From Rothia aerolata (GTDB taxonomy: Bacteria; Actinomycetota; Actinomycetes; Actinomycetales; Micrococcaceae), in assembly GCF_014635585.1 (NCBI RefSeq), contig NZ_BMDC01000001.1, positions 844,139 through 908,138 on the forward strand: 64,000 nt of DNA, written 5' to 3'. This document shows positions 53,395 through 61,969 of this stretch, piece after piece (the stretch's first letter is position 1; each line of letters starts with the position of its first letter). The position numbers and the translations under genes were made by a program. The notes under the pieces were generated by a model. The model was not told the origin of the DNA. It ran no database searches and was given only the letters and a program-made list of their open reading frames with translations.

Positions 53395-54756
53395 TTACGG
53401 CTGGTCATTCCGCTTAGAATCCAGGTAGCGCTTGGCCCTGGGGTACTCAATCAGAATCATGGTCAGCGCCACTATCAGAATCGGAAGCAGCACCGCCATA
53501 GCCCATTTGAAGGCCTGAAGATTGTAGAGGTCAGGAGTACCGGCCCCCTGCAGGTCAAGCACAATTCCGATGCCCAGCACCGCCAGCAGGGCACCGATAA
53601 AGCCGCCCATATTGGTCAAGCCGGTGGCTATGCCCCGCTGGGTGTAGGGCGCGTAGGTGCGCACAATGTCAAAGGCAATCATAGAGGTGGGCCCGCCAAT
53701 GCCCAGCACCACCATCGAGAGGGCAACCAGCCAGGTGGGCGCCACCTGCGGCCAGAGCAAAATCAACAGCCAGAGCACAATGTTGCTGGAAACCACGCCC
53801 ACGATAATGGGAATTCTCCGACGGCTAAACCGGGAGAAAACCGGGCCGGCCAGCAGACCCGCTATCATAATCGAAACGATCACCAGAGAGACCATCGACT
53901 GGGCTTTTTCCGTGGAATAGCCCAGCCCGCCGGTCATGAAGGGCACGCCCCAGAGCAACACAAAAGTGTTGGTGGAAAAAGCGGTGGCCATGTGCACCCA
54001 GAAGGCCATGCGAATGCCAGGGCGCTTGAGAATCGAGACGAGGGCGGGGCCGATACCCGATGAGTTGGGCCCCAGTACGGGAAGCGCTTCGGTAATGGGG
54101 GTGGCAGCCACCGTCTCAACGGGCGTGGACGCCGCGGCGGCGTCGTCCTCATTTTTCTTGCCCAAAAGCCGCTGAAAAACGGTCGCCCCACCCGGGGTAT
54201 CGCGCATCAAAAACAGCATGAGCAACAGAAAGACGGCGGCCAGCGCCGCCAGGGCGGAGAAGGCGCCCGCCCAGCCCAGCGCAACCACCGCGGCGGTGAG
54301 CGGGGCGACCGCCAGAAGCTGGCCGCCCTGGCCCATCAGACCGCTAATCTGGTTCATGGTGGGAATGTAGCGCGGAATGAACCAGTCGCCAATCACGCGC
54401 ACCAGAGAGACGAACATGCAGGCATCGCCTGCGCCCACCAAGATGCGGGCGCAGATTGCCACCGCAGACGAGTCGCTCAGGCCCATCACCAGCTGACCCG
54501 CTCCCATCAGAAGTAGACCGGTCATCATCACCACCGTGGCACCCATGCGGTCAAGGAAGATACCCACCGGCACCTGCGCCAGGGCATAGACCAGCAGCTG
54601 CACGGTCACGAAGGTGGAGACGATAGTTGCCTCAGCCTGAAAATGGTGCTGGGCGGTCTCGCCCAGCGCGGTAAAACTTGAGCGGTTAATGACTGCGAAA
54701 ACATAGGCAAAGACACTGAGTAGCCAGACCACGGTACGGGTTGTTGACTTACTCAT
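53395..54756 (-). CDS. MFS transporter (nitrate/sugar-phosphate-like group, substrate unknown)
   Basis: 453 residues with twelve helices in two halves separated by a long cytoplasmic loop (about 185-235, rich in Ala, Asp and Glu). The first loop motif GIFLDRMGATVVMM corresponds to MFS motif A. A second A-like motif (GPVFSRFSRRRIPIIVG) is in the other half. Similarity suggests an anion or metabolite carrier but the substrate is unknown. AAGGA lies 5 bases before the ATG. Single gene. Confidence 0.82.
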   Translation of the reverse strand: MSKSTTRTVVWLLSVFAYVFAVINRSSFTALGETAQHHFQAEATIVSTFVTVQLLVYALAQVPVGIFLDRMGATVVMMTGLLLMGAGQLVMGLSDSSAVAICARILVGAGDACMFVSLVRVIGDWFIPRYIPTMNQISGLMGQGGQLLAVAPLTAAVVALGWAGAFSALAALAAVFLLLMLFLMRDTPGGATVFQRLLGKKNEDDAAAASTPVETVAATPITEALPVLGPNSSGIGPALVSILKRPGIRMAFWVHMATAFSTNTFVLLWGVPFMTGGLGYSTEKAQSMVSLVIVSIMIAGLLAGPVFSRFSRRRIPIIVGVVSSNIVLWLLILLWPQVAPTWLVALSMVVLGIGGPTSMIAFDIVRTYAPYTQRGIATGLTNMGGFIGALLAVLGIGIVLDLQGAGTPDLYNLQAFKWAMAVLLPILIVALTMILIEYPRAKRYLDSKRNDQP

Positions 54757-54825
54757 GAGATCCTTTCCACGTTTTACCTGCTCCTTTTAGTTCTACCCCA
54801 TTTGGTTTCTCTGTCAACTGCCTTC

Positions 54826-55974
54826 TTAGAAGGTGATATAGCGGTCAGCAGTAACATAGAAGCCCTGGGTGCCGGTCATCGACCAGCAAGCCACCGCGTT
54901 GGACTCTGCCAGGCAGATGCTATCGCCGAAGTAGACAGATTCACCGGCGGGAAGAACGGTAATTCCCTCGTCCTGGGCCAGCAGAGGCGCCTGTGGTGCG
55001 TAGCTGTGGGCCGTAGGATACTTGGAGAGGAACTCCACCATGCCAGCGGTACCCGTCTCTACGCTGCCGCCCTTGGAGGCGTTGTTAAGCAGGCTCTCAG
55101 CAACGCAGCTGGCACCGCGGTCGCCGCTTCGCATGTCGCAGCGAATGTTGCCGTCTTCGGTTTTGAAGGTGGCAATATCACCCACAGGAGCGGTTCCCTG
55201 CACCGCATTGGCCGGGGTATCGCCACCGATCGCTGCGGGAGCACCCGCTTCTACCGCCACGTCAGCCGGCAGAGCGCCGTCCGCAGACATACCCTTGTAG
55301 GTGGGGAAGTCGCCGGCGTGATCTACTCCCCCGGTCTTCGCATTGTAGGTAAAGGTGCTGATTGCCCGAACCTTTGCCTCAGCGTTGGACTCAGTGCCTT
55401 CGGGCCAGCGGTAGCCCACGGTGATTTGGTTCTTCTGGGACTGCTCAATCTCCGGGTAGAAGCCGAAAGCGGTTTTTGCCGGGGTGCCCAGGTACTCACC
55501 GTGATGGAAGAGCATAATCTGGAAGGGCGAGGACGCCGTTGCGCCCTTGATACCCAGCACCACATAGGAAAGCTCAGCGCAGGGGTCATAGGTGCCATCG
55601 CTGGCCTTAACCCAGCTGGTTGCCTCGCCGGATTCGGGGAAGGTCTCGGGCACGGTGGCAATATTCTGGCCCACCGCCTCATCTTCGGTGAGGCCGGCGC
55701 AGGTGTTTTCTGAGGAGCTGGACGGCGCCGCCTTAGACGCCTCTGCGGTTTCAACCGAGCCGGTGGGCACGGGGGTGGGGCTGCTGGCAGAGGGCGAACC
55801 GGTTGCGCTCGGACTTTCAGCCGCGGGGGAAGGTGTGCTTGAGGTGCTGGCTGAGCTTGAAGAGCTACTCGACTCGGGGGCCTGCGGGTTCTCAGCTGCG
55901 GTATTGGAGCCTGAGCAACCGGCTAAAACCAGAGCCGCACTGGCAACAAGGGTGGTCAAGAGGGACTTCTTCAC
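54826..55974 (-). CDS. Lipoprotein with Ser/Pro-rich linker, unknown function
   Basis: 382 residues. The signal peptide (VKKSLLTTLVASAALVLAGC) gives a lipidated Cys at 20. A low-complexity Ser/Pro/Ala/Thr region follows (about 30-85), probably a cell-wall spacer. The globular part contains GEATSWVKASDGTYDPCAELSYV and ends in NIRCDMRSGDRGASC..ACWSMTGTQGFYVTADRYITF, a cysteine-bearing pattern I have seen in actinobacterial secreted proteins of unknown role. The GTG at 55974 with GGAG 8 bases upstream starts the signal peptide; the ORF extends further. Confidence 0.75.
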   Translation of the reverse strand: MKKSLLTTLVASAALVLAGCSGSNTAAENPQAPESSSSSSSASTSSTPSPAAESPSATGSPSASSPTPVPTGSVETAEASKAAPSSSSENTCAGLTEDEAVGQNIATVPETFPESGEATSWVKASDGTYDPCAELSYVVLGIKGATASSPFQIMLFHHGEYLGTPAKTAFGFYPEIEQSQKNQITVGYRWPEGTESNAEAKVRAISTFTYNAKTGGVDHAGDFPTYKGMSADGALPADVAVEAGAPAAIGGDTPANAVQGTAPVGDIATFKTEDGNIRCDMRSGDRGASCVAESLLNNASKGGSVETGTAGMVEFLSKYPTAHSYAPQAPLLAQDEGITVLPAGESVYFGDSICLAESNAVACWSMTGTQGFYVTADRYITF

Positions 55975-56100
55975 GAGAACTACTCCGCTCGAATCATGGG
56001 GGATTAACACTTTAATAGTATGTGACCCCTGCCATGGCCAGGCTAAATTTCCCTCTGCGACTTTGATTTGTGTCTTAGCCTTTGCGTCAAGCGTCTCCCC

Positions 56101-57048
56101 TTAATCGCCCAGAACTGGCCGCAGGGTCTCGGTCATGCAGCGGCGTCCTACCTCCACCGCCTCCCGCAGCACTTTCAGATCTGAACCCACCATAGAAATC
56201 TTGGCAACGTTCGCCGGCGGTGCCACCTGAAGAACCCTAGAATCTCTAGCCATGAGCACCTCCAGCTGCTGCTTTTTAACGTTGCGGTTATCCCAGGTAT
56301 GGGCAGCGCCGCGGGCATTGCGGTGCATCCAGCGGGCAACAGCCCTCTGCTTGAGCCCGGCAGTGGTGGGCAGATCCAGACTCGGAGCCTTGGTGCGCAA
56401 GACCAGAAGATAGGTTGCTCCCTGGGCCAGGGCGGTTTCCACCGGCACATTCTCGGCCATGCCGCCGTCAATAAAGCGGCGCCCACCCAAGCTCACCGGC
56501 GCTCCCGAGAGCAGGGGCACCCGGGTGGTTGCCTTCATTGCCTGCTTAAGGGTGGCGCGGTCTTTAATCAGCGGAGCCAAATCGGTAGAGGCCCCGGAGT
56601 CAGCATCCGTAGCCACCGGGTGATACTCAATGTCGCTGGCAAGAATCTCGTCAAAACCCATGGGGGTGAAATTCTCGTAGACCTCATCCACCAGATAATC
56701 GCCGTTGACCACCGGCAGTTTCTTGAAGATATTGGTGAGCCTAATGGTGCTCTTCATCGATTCCGGCGACCACCAGCCGTGAATATTGGCATTGGCCCGC
56801 TCGCACAGCAACCAGGCGCCGTTGAGAGCACCCGCCGAAGCGCCGTAGACGGCGTCAAAGACAGAAAGCAGCCCCGCTTCTTCGAGAGCTCCCACCATTC
56901 CCCCACCAAAGGCCGCCCGCGAGGAGCCGCCTTCGAGCACCAGCGCCAACCGCGCGTCGTCCTGCCTGGCCAACGGCTGTGATTCGCTGAGCTTGCGCTG
57001 GCGCATCAGTTCTACAACAGAGTGCACAAAACCCCTCTTAGTTCTCAT
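56101..57048 (-). CDS. Patatin-like phospholipase
   Basis: 315 residues with the catalytic Ser/Asp dyad of patatins: GGSSRAAFGGG oxyanion region (40-50), Ser71 in YGASAG (GxSxG), and Asp in IDGGMAENVP. These enzymes release fatty acids from phospholipids. Membrane-free, so cytosolic or membrane-associated. A His-rich or signal region is absent. Gene order places it alone, 37 bp downstream of the 2H phosphoesterase on the same strand, possibly in one unit. Confidence 0.88.
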   Translation of the reverse strand: MRTKRGFVHSVVELMRQRKLSESQPLARQDDARLALVLEGGSSRAAFGGGMVGALEEAGLLSVFDAVYGASAGALNGAWLLCERANANIHGWWSPESMKSTIRLTNIFKKLPVVNGDYLVDEVYENFTPMGFDEILASDIEYHPVATDADSGASTDLAPLIKDRATLKQAMKATTRVPLLSGAPVSLGGRRFIDGGMAENVPVETALAQGATYLLVLRTKAPSLDLPTTAGLKQRAVARWMHRNARGAAHTWDNRNVKKQQLEVLMARDSRVLQVAPPANVAKISMVGSDLKVLREAVEVGRRCMTETLRPVLGD

Positions 57049-57085
57049 TCCGGGCAGGCAGGTTCAACGCCGGCCCCGTTCAACT

Positions 57086-57607
57086 TTACTCTGCTTCCGG
57101 GGAGACTCTTTCGGCAAAGACGGTCAGCTTCTCAAGCCGAGGTTGCCACAGGGCCGCCCGATGGGCAGTGAGCTGCCGAAAATGCGGCGACGTCACCTCA
57201 TCAAGTGCACGGATGTAGTCGGGCACCGTCTCGCGCGGTAGGCACAGGCCCATGGTCAGGTGCGGGGTCCACCGCTCCCCGCGCCCGTCAGGATTCAGCG
57301 CAGAGAGCCGCCGGGCAGCGCGCTCAAGTTCTTCGTCAGCCTCGAGCAACCAGGCAACGGTCTGCTTGCGTTTAGTGCCGAAAACGACGACTCCCGCCCG
57401 CCGGAGAGTTGCGGGAATCAGCGGCGGCAGGATTTTTTGTGCTTCCTGCTGGACGGCGCTGCTCATCTGCGCGGCGAAAGTCAGGGTGATGTGCGGGGTT
57501 TGATTCTGGCGTGGAAACCCGCGGGTTTCCAGCTCGGCAAATATTCTTCTAATCTGGCGCTCGTGGCTGGGTTCTAGGTGGAGCAGGATATTATCTGGCG
57601 ACGTCAT
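57086..57607 (-). CDS. 2H phosphoesterase (2'-5' RNA ligase family)
   Basis: 173 residues with two HxT motifs, H39-I-T41 (PHITLTFA) and H116-L-T118 (PHLTMGL), that form the catalytic pair of 2H phosphoesterases. Such enzymes open 2',3'-cyclic phosphates on RNA or nucleotides; the physiological target is unknown. The YtxH-protein terminator lies just upstream, so this gene has its own promoter. Confidence 0.82.
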   Translation of the reverse strand: MTSPDNILLHLEPSHERQIRRIFAELETRGFPRQNQTPHITLTFAAQMSSAVQQEAQKILPPLIPATLRRAGVVVFGTKRKQTVAWLLEADEELERAARRLSALNPDGRGERWTPHLTMGLCLPRETVPDYIRALDEVTSPHFRQLTAHRAALWQPRLEKLTVFAERVSPEAE

Positions 57608-57657
57608 CTCTGTCTTATCGCTGGTGCCTCTTGACTCTGCCTACTCTACACACGCAA

Positions 57658-57693
57658 AAGGGTGCCAGCTACCTTTCGATAGCTGGCACCCTT
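57658..57693. terminator. Terminator downstream of the YtxH-like gene
   Basis: Perfect 14-bp stem (57658-57671 with 57680-57693), 8-nt loop CCTTTCGA, flanked by A-runs on the left (T-run in the direction of the minus-strand transcript) and TCTT on the right. It begins 22 bases after the YtxH-like stop. Confidence 0.85.
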
Positions 57694-57715
57694 CTTGCAT
57701 GTGAACAACCCTGAT

Positions 57716-58174
57716 TTAGCGGTTGTTTACAGGACCTTCGTCTTCGATGGAAGCAGCGGGGTCAGAAACAACATCAGCGGGAGCCTTGTCAGCAATCTTC
57801 TGAGCCTTCTTGTCGGCCTTAGCGGCTTCCTTTTCAGCCTGCTTGATTTCCTTCTCGGCTTCCTTTTCAGCCTTGGCGATGTCTTTCTCCACCTGCTTCA
57901 CAGCCTTCTTCTCTTCGTGGTTAGCCTTGACCTCCTCAGCCTTAGCCTTAGCCTGGTCAACACCGGATGCGGCGGTTGCCTTGGCCTTGTCTGCTACAAC
58001 GGGAGCCTGCTCACGGATGGTCTGCTGAGCGTTGGAAAGACCTTCCTGAACCTTGGGGTCGTTCCAGGTGCTTACAGCCTGGGTCTTGAGCTTCTCGTAG
58101 CTGTCACGACCAGCTGCCGAACCTGCCACGAAACCTGCTGCGGCACCAACGATAAATGCGAGTTTGGCCTTCAT
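57716..58174 (-). CDS. YtxH-like protein with long Lys/Ala/Glu helix
   Basis: 152 residues. A short N-terminal hydrophobic segment (LAFIVGAAAGFVAGSAAG, residues 4-21) matches the YtxH/gas-vesicle-like start. It is followed by a helical stretch of alternating Ala, Lys and Glu (EEVKANHEEKKAVKQVEKD.. to about residue 130), likely a coiled coil on one side of the membrane, and an acidic end. Stress-related by family, no known activity. AAGAGG-type site (TTAAGAGGAG) precedes the ATG. Confidence 0.7.
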   Translation of the reverse strand: MKAKLAFIVGAAAGFVAGSAAGRDSYEKLKTQAVSTWNDPKVQEGLSNAQQTIREQAPVVADKAKATAASGVDQAKAKAEEVKANHEEKKAVKQVEKDIAKAEKEAEKEIKQAEKEAAKADKKAQKIADKAPADVVSDPAASIEDEGPVNNR

Positions 58175-58317
58175 TATTTTCTCCTCTTAATAAGGTTGAT
58201 GATGATTACCTCTCGCTTTATTATGCCAAGAAAATAAGCCTACGAATGATTCAACACGCGGAAATGCCGGGGTTTTGCCAGTGATACGGGGACTCTGCGA
58301 GGTTGAACCTATAAGCA

Positions 58318-58349
58318 AGGGGCCGCTCCCCTACCGAGAAGCAGCCCCT
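58318..58349 (-). terminator. Terminator downstream of ychF
   Basis: 9-bp stem (AGGGGCCGC with GCAGCCCCT, one wobble, 58318-58326 with 58341-58349) about 44 bases after the ychF stop. Loop 14 nt. Low U content, so termination may be weak. Confidence 0.55.
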
Positions 58350-58392
58350 GGTTCCGCTACGGCCGGGAAAACCCAGCCGCCCGCAAAGAAAA

Positions 58393-59478
58393 CTAGACGT
58401 TGAAGCGGAACTCCACCACGTCGCCGTCCTGCATGATGTAGTCCTTGCCCTCCATGCGCACCTTGCCGCGGGCCTTGGCCTCGTTCATGGAGCCAGCCTC
58501 GTCCAGGTCAGCGAAAGAAACAACCTCGGCCTTGATGAAGCCGCGCTCAAAGTCGGTGTGAATCACGCCGGCTGCCTGGGGCGCGGTATCGCCCTTGGAG
58601 ATGGTCCAGGCGCGGGATTCCTTGGGGCCTGCGGTCAGGTAGGTCTGCAAACCCAGGGTGGAGAAGCCCACGCGGGCGAGCTTATCCAGGCCGGACTCGT
58701 CCTGGCCAGACATCTCCAGCATCTCGCGAGCCTCTTCGTCAGAGAGCTCCACCATGTCGGCCTCGAGCTTGGCATCCAGGAAAACAGCCTCGGCGGGAGC
58801 CACCAGATCGCGCAGTTCCTGCTGCTTCTCTTCCGAAGCCAGCACGCCCTCGTCAGAGTTGAAAACGTAGATGAAGGGCTTGGTGGTCAGCAGGTTCAGC
58901 TCGCGCAGAAGAGCAAAATCAAGACCAGCAGAGTCCTTCTTGGAAATCAGGGTATCGCCCTCTTCCAGCACCTTCTGGGCCTTCTTGTATTCCTCGAGCT
59001 GAGCGGCGTCGCCCTTCTTGATCTTCACAGCCTTTTCCAGGCGGGGAATAGCATTTTCCAGGGTCTGCAAATCTGCCAGTACCAGCTCGGTGTTGATGGT
59101 CTCCATGTCCGAGGCCGGGTCAACCTTGCCGTCCACATGCACCACATCGGGATCGTCAAAGGCGCGCACCACCTGGGCAATCGCGTGAGCCTCACGAATG
59201 TTTGCCAGGAACTGGTTACCCAGCCCCTCGCCCTCGGAGGCACCACGCACAATACCGGCAATATCTACGAAAGAGACGGTCGCGGGCAGAATCCTCTGCG
59301 ACCCAAAAATCTCAGCCAGGCGATCCAGGCGGGAATCCGGCAGGTTCACCACACCCACATTCGGTTCAATGGTGGCGAAGGGGTAGTTCGCTGCCAGGAT
59401 GTTGTTCTTGGTCAGTGCATTGAAGAGGGTGGACTTGCCCACGTTGGGTAGACCCACAATACCGATTGTTAGAGCCAC
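58393..59478 (-). CDS. ychF: Redox-regulated ATPase YchF (Obg family)
   Basis: 361 residues. The P-loop GLPNVGKS (9-16), FVDIAGIV G3 region and a coiled insertion are followed by a C-terminal TGS domain (IHTDFERGFIKAEVVSFADL). The G4 motif reads FNSDE instead of NKxD, the feature that shifts specificity to ATP. It associates with ribosomes and is a stress regulator. ATG at 59478, normal length, single gene. Confidence 0.95.
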   Translation of the reverse strand: MALTIGIVGLPNVGKSTLFNALTKNNILAANYPFATIEPNVGVVNLPDSRLDRLAEIFGSQRILPATVSFVDIAGIVRGASEGEGLGNQFLANIREAHAIAQVVRAFDDPDVVHVDGKVDPASDMETINTELVLADLQTLENAIPRLEKAVKIKKGDAAQLEEYKKAQKVLEEGDTLISKKDSAGLDFALLRELNLLTTKPFIYVFNSDEGVLASEEKQQELRDLVAPAEAVFLDAKLEADMVELSDEEAREMLEMSGQDESGLDKLARVGFSTLGLQTYLTAGPKESRAWTISKGDTAPQAAGVIHTDFERGFIKAEVVSFADLDEAGSMNEAKARGKVRMEGKDYIMQDGDVVEFRFNV

Positions 59479-59837
59479 TGAGTTTTCACCTTTTACCTTA
59501 GGGATTTGATCTGGAGCCTAGTTTACTCGCCGCTTGTGGCGAGCGCAGGTTTTGCAGGACGACACCGCGGGTGAGTTTGCTTGTACTTTCGGCCGGGGTG
59601 CGGGGCTGTTGGCTCGGGTGAAGCAGGCCGAATACAGGATGTCTGGGATCTTCCCCTGTCAACTCCCCGGTTGGTACAGGGTTATCTTGGCTCTTCAACG
59701 TGACGGCCCGGGTTTTGTACAGGTTTGTCTCGCATGTACAGCGGTATCTCTGTACACCCGAGGCAAGCCTGTACAAACCCACGCTCTCATCACCGGAACC
59801 CACCCAAAACCGGCCTGGCAGCAAAGCCCAAACCCGC
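59479..59837. other. Gene-free stretch with an imperfect palindrome
   Basis: 359 bp between ychF and the SMR transporter gene with no credible gene. It holds a GTACA-rich imperfect palindrome at 59710-59780 (arms of 32 and 31 nt, two G-U pairs, a bulge and mismatches). That element recalls the palindromes at 1441 and 22135, which also carry GTACA. No promoter could be assigned. Confidence 0.7.
59710..59780. repeat. Imperfect 31-bp palindrome with GTACA motifs
   Basis: Arms 59710-59741 and 59750-59780 pair along most of their length around an 8-nt loop (CGGTATCT). Each arm carries GTACAG near its tip and GTTT(T)GTACAGG near its base. It may be an older member of the class B palindromes. Confidence 0.6.
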
Positions 59838-60221
59838 CTAAATCTTATGATCGGGCGCCTCAACCACCTGGATAATCCCGGTCATGGGGCCAACAGCATG
59901 CTGGGCGCCACCACCCAGGTTGAGAATCACTACTCCGGCAACAATAAGGCCAACCCCCACCAGCTTGAGCAGGGATAGGCTTTCCCCCAGGAACATAGCG
60001 CCGATTGCCACAATGGCTACGGTGCCCAGGCCGCTCCACAGGGCGTAGGCAATACCCACCGGAATGGTTTTGACCGCCTGAGAGAGGCCGAAGAAAGAGA
60101 CAGCGTAAAGAGCTAGGCAGAACAGGGTAGGGAACAACCTGGTGAAGCCCTCGGTAGATTTCAACAGCGAGGTTGCCACCAGTTCGGCACCGATAGCCAG
60201 GGTTAAAAATAGGTAGGGCAT
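59838..60221 (-). CDS. Small multidrug resistance (SMR) transporter
   Basis: 127 residues, four helices, with the essential membrane Glu13 in FLTLAIGAELVATSLL and the dimer-interface motif AYALWSGLGTVAIVAIG in TM3. These dual-topology proteins exchange protons for quaternary cations (EmrE/QacE type) or guanidinium. ATG at 60221 is chosen; the preceding residues of the frame do not match. Its stop lies at the edge of the palindromic stretch. Confidence 0.88.
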   Translation of the reverse strand: MPYLFLTLAIGAELVATSLLKSTEGFTRLFPTLFCLALYAVSFFGLSQAVKTIPVGIAYALWSGLGTVAIVAIGAMFLGESLSLLKLVGVGLIVAGVVILNLGGGAQHAVGPMTGIIQVVEAPDHKI

Positions 60222-60489
60222 GTGGTTCTTTCTGGAACACCTGAGAAAAATGAGCAAGAAGAAATAGAGCGCACATATTCTATCAACCGCCTACCAAATC
60301 CTGGAGAGTAGCAGCTCGTTTAGAGACACAATCAACACTTGTGTAGATTTTCAAAAACCCGAAGAAAATAAGGGCAGAAAACCCGAAAAAGTATCCTCAA
60401 CCTGTGGTGGCAATCTCACCTGTTGAACAATTCTCCGGTAGCCTTGATGGGGCATCCATGTATAGACAACAAGGTACAAAGGAGTACTC

Positions 60490-61797
60490 ATGGCCAGCAC
60501 CGCCAAAGAGTTCACTGATACTTCCACCGCCGCCATTGAGATGGACCCTAATTCCCCCAAACCACCCAAATGGAACGCCGGAGATACCACCTGGACTATC
60601 AGCCTTTTCGGCACAGCTATTGGCGCGGGTATTCTCTTTCTTCCTATCAATGCTGGTTCCGGTGGCGTATGGCCCCTGCTTCTTGCGGCCCTGGTTATCT
60701 GGCCGATGATTTATTTCTCCCACCGTGCACTCTCCCGCATGGTGTGTGCCTCGCAGAAGCCCGATAGCGACATCACCAACCTCACCGAGCAGTACTTCGG
60801 GGTGGGCGTAGGCAGAATCTTCACTGTCCTCTACTTCTGCTCTATCTTTCCAGTGCTTTTGATTTACGGCGTGGGTATCACCAATACCGTCGATTCGCTC
60901 ATGGTCAATCAGCTGGGCATGGCTCCCTGGCCCCGCTGGCTACTTTCCGGTGTACTGGTGGCCCTTCTGACCGGCGTCATGCTGGCCAGCCGAAAGATTA
61001 TGCTGGCGATTACTAACGCGCTGGTCTATCCCCTGATTCTCATTCTTCTGGCGGTCTCTATCTACCTGATTCCCCAGTGGTCTTTTGACAGCTTCACCCA
61101 GGTTCCCAGCTTCGGCGATTTCGTCCTCACTTTCTGGCTGATGCTGCCTGTTCTGGTATTCAGCTTCTACCACGCTCCGGCTATCTCGCAGTTCTCCGTA
61201 TCTATGCGCGAGCGCTACGGTCTACAGTCAGCTGCTAAGGCGTCTCAGATTCTGCGCGCAACCTCCACCATTCTGGTAGTTTTCACCATGATCTTCGTGT
61301 GGTCTTGTGTGCTGGCCCTCGGCACCGACGGCCTGCGGGAAGCTCGCGAATCTAACCTGCCCATTCTCTCTTTCCTGGCGAACGAGCTACACGCTCCTTT
61401 CATTGAGATTCTGGGCCCCATCGTGGCTATCACCGCAATTTCTTCCTCCTATTTTGGCCACTGGCTCGGTGCCCACGAGGGCGCCGTAGGAATTATTCGT
61501 TCCAACTTCAAGACCGAAGAAAAGGGTATTTCCAAGCAGAAGGTCAGCCTGGGCGTTTCTGTGGTGCTCTTTATCTGCGTATGGCTGGCGGCTATCGCCA
61601 ACCCCAGTATTCTGGGTCTGATTGAGACTCTGGTGGGCCCCATCATGGCGCTGGTACTCTTCCTCATGCCCATGTACGCCATTCATAAGGTACCGGTGCT
61701 GGCACCCTACCGCGGCAAGATTATGAACGTCTTTGTGGTCGTTGCCGGTATCGCCGCCTTCAGCGCGATTGTCTACAAGCTCTTTGACCTCTTCTAG
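60490..61797 (+). CDS. HAAAP-family amino acid permease (SdaC-like)
   Basis: 435 residues, eleven helices, of the hydroxy/aromatic amino acid permease family; the N-terminal part PKWNAGDTTWTISLFGTAIGAGILFLPINAG carries the family's GTAIGAGxLFLP motif, and FYHAPAISQFSVSMRERYG resembles the serine/threonine SdaC group. Imports serine or threonine by proton or sodium symport (inferred). AAAGGAG lies 6 bases before the ATG. The 268-bp gap upstream has no gene. Confidence 0.85.
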   Translation: MASTAKEFTDTSTAAIEMDPNSPKPPKWNAGDTTWTISLFGTAIGAGILFLPINAGSGGVWPLLLAALVIWPMIYFSHRALSRMVCASQKPDSDITNLTEQYFGVGVGRIFTVLYFCSIFPVLLIYGVGITNTVDSLMVNQLGMAPWPRWLLSGVLVALLTGVMLASRKIMLAITNALVYPLILILLAVSIYLIPQWSFDSFTQVPSFGDFVLTFWLMLPVLVFSFYHAPAISQFSVSMRERYGLQSAAKASQILRATSTILVVFTMIFVWSCVLALGTDGLREARESNLPILSFLANELHAPFIEILGPIVAITAISSSYFGHWLGAHEGAVGIIRSNFKTEEKGISKQKVSLGVSVVLFICVWLAAIANPSILGLIETLVGPIMALVLFLMPMYAIHKVPVLAPYRGKIMNVFVVVAGIAAFSAIVYKLFDLF

Positions 61798-61821
61798 GCC
61801 GCTGTCAAAAGAAGCGTAAAC

Positions 61822-61898
61822 GCAGAAGGAACGCCCTGCCGTCGACTGGTATCGGGGCTGGCGTTTAAGGGAGGTCGACGGCAGGGCGCTCCTTCCGC
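61822..61898 (+). repeat. Class A hairpin repeat, copy 8 (short form)
   Basis: Arms 61822-61846 and 61874-61898 pair over 25 bp with two A-C mismatches near the base; stem unrelated to other copies (apical six pairs are the palindrome GTCGAC). The loop differs from consensus by one base (TGGTATCGGG). It starts 25 bases after the permease stop, between tandem genes. Confidence 0.9.
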
Positions 61899-61969
61899 TT
61901 TGGCCACTCTTTCTTCGCTCACCACAAAATCCCCTTATTTTGTCAGTCCCCTCTGGCACAGTTGTATCT

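Noticed and set aside
59498-59863. 121-codon minus-strand frame between ychF and the SMR gene
   Set aside because: It overlaps the SMR stop and an imperfect palindrome, with no recognisable domain.
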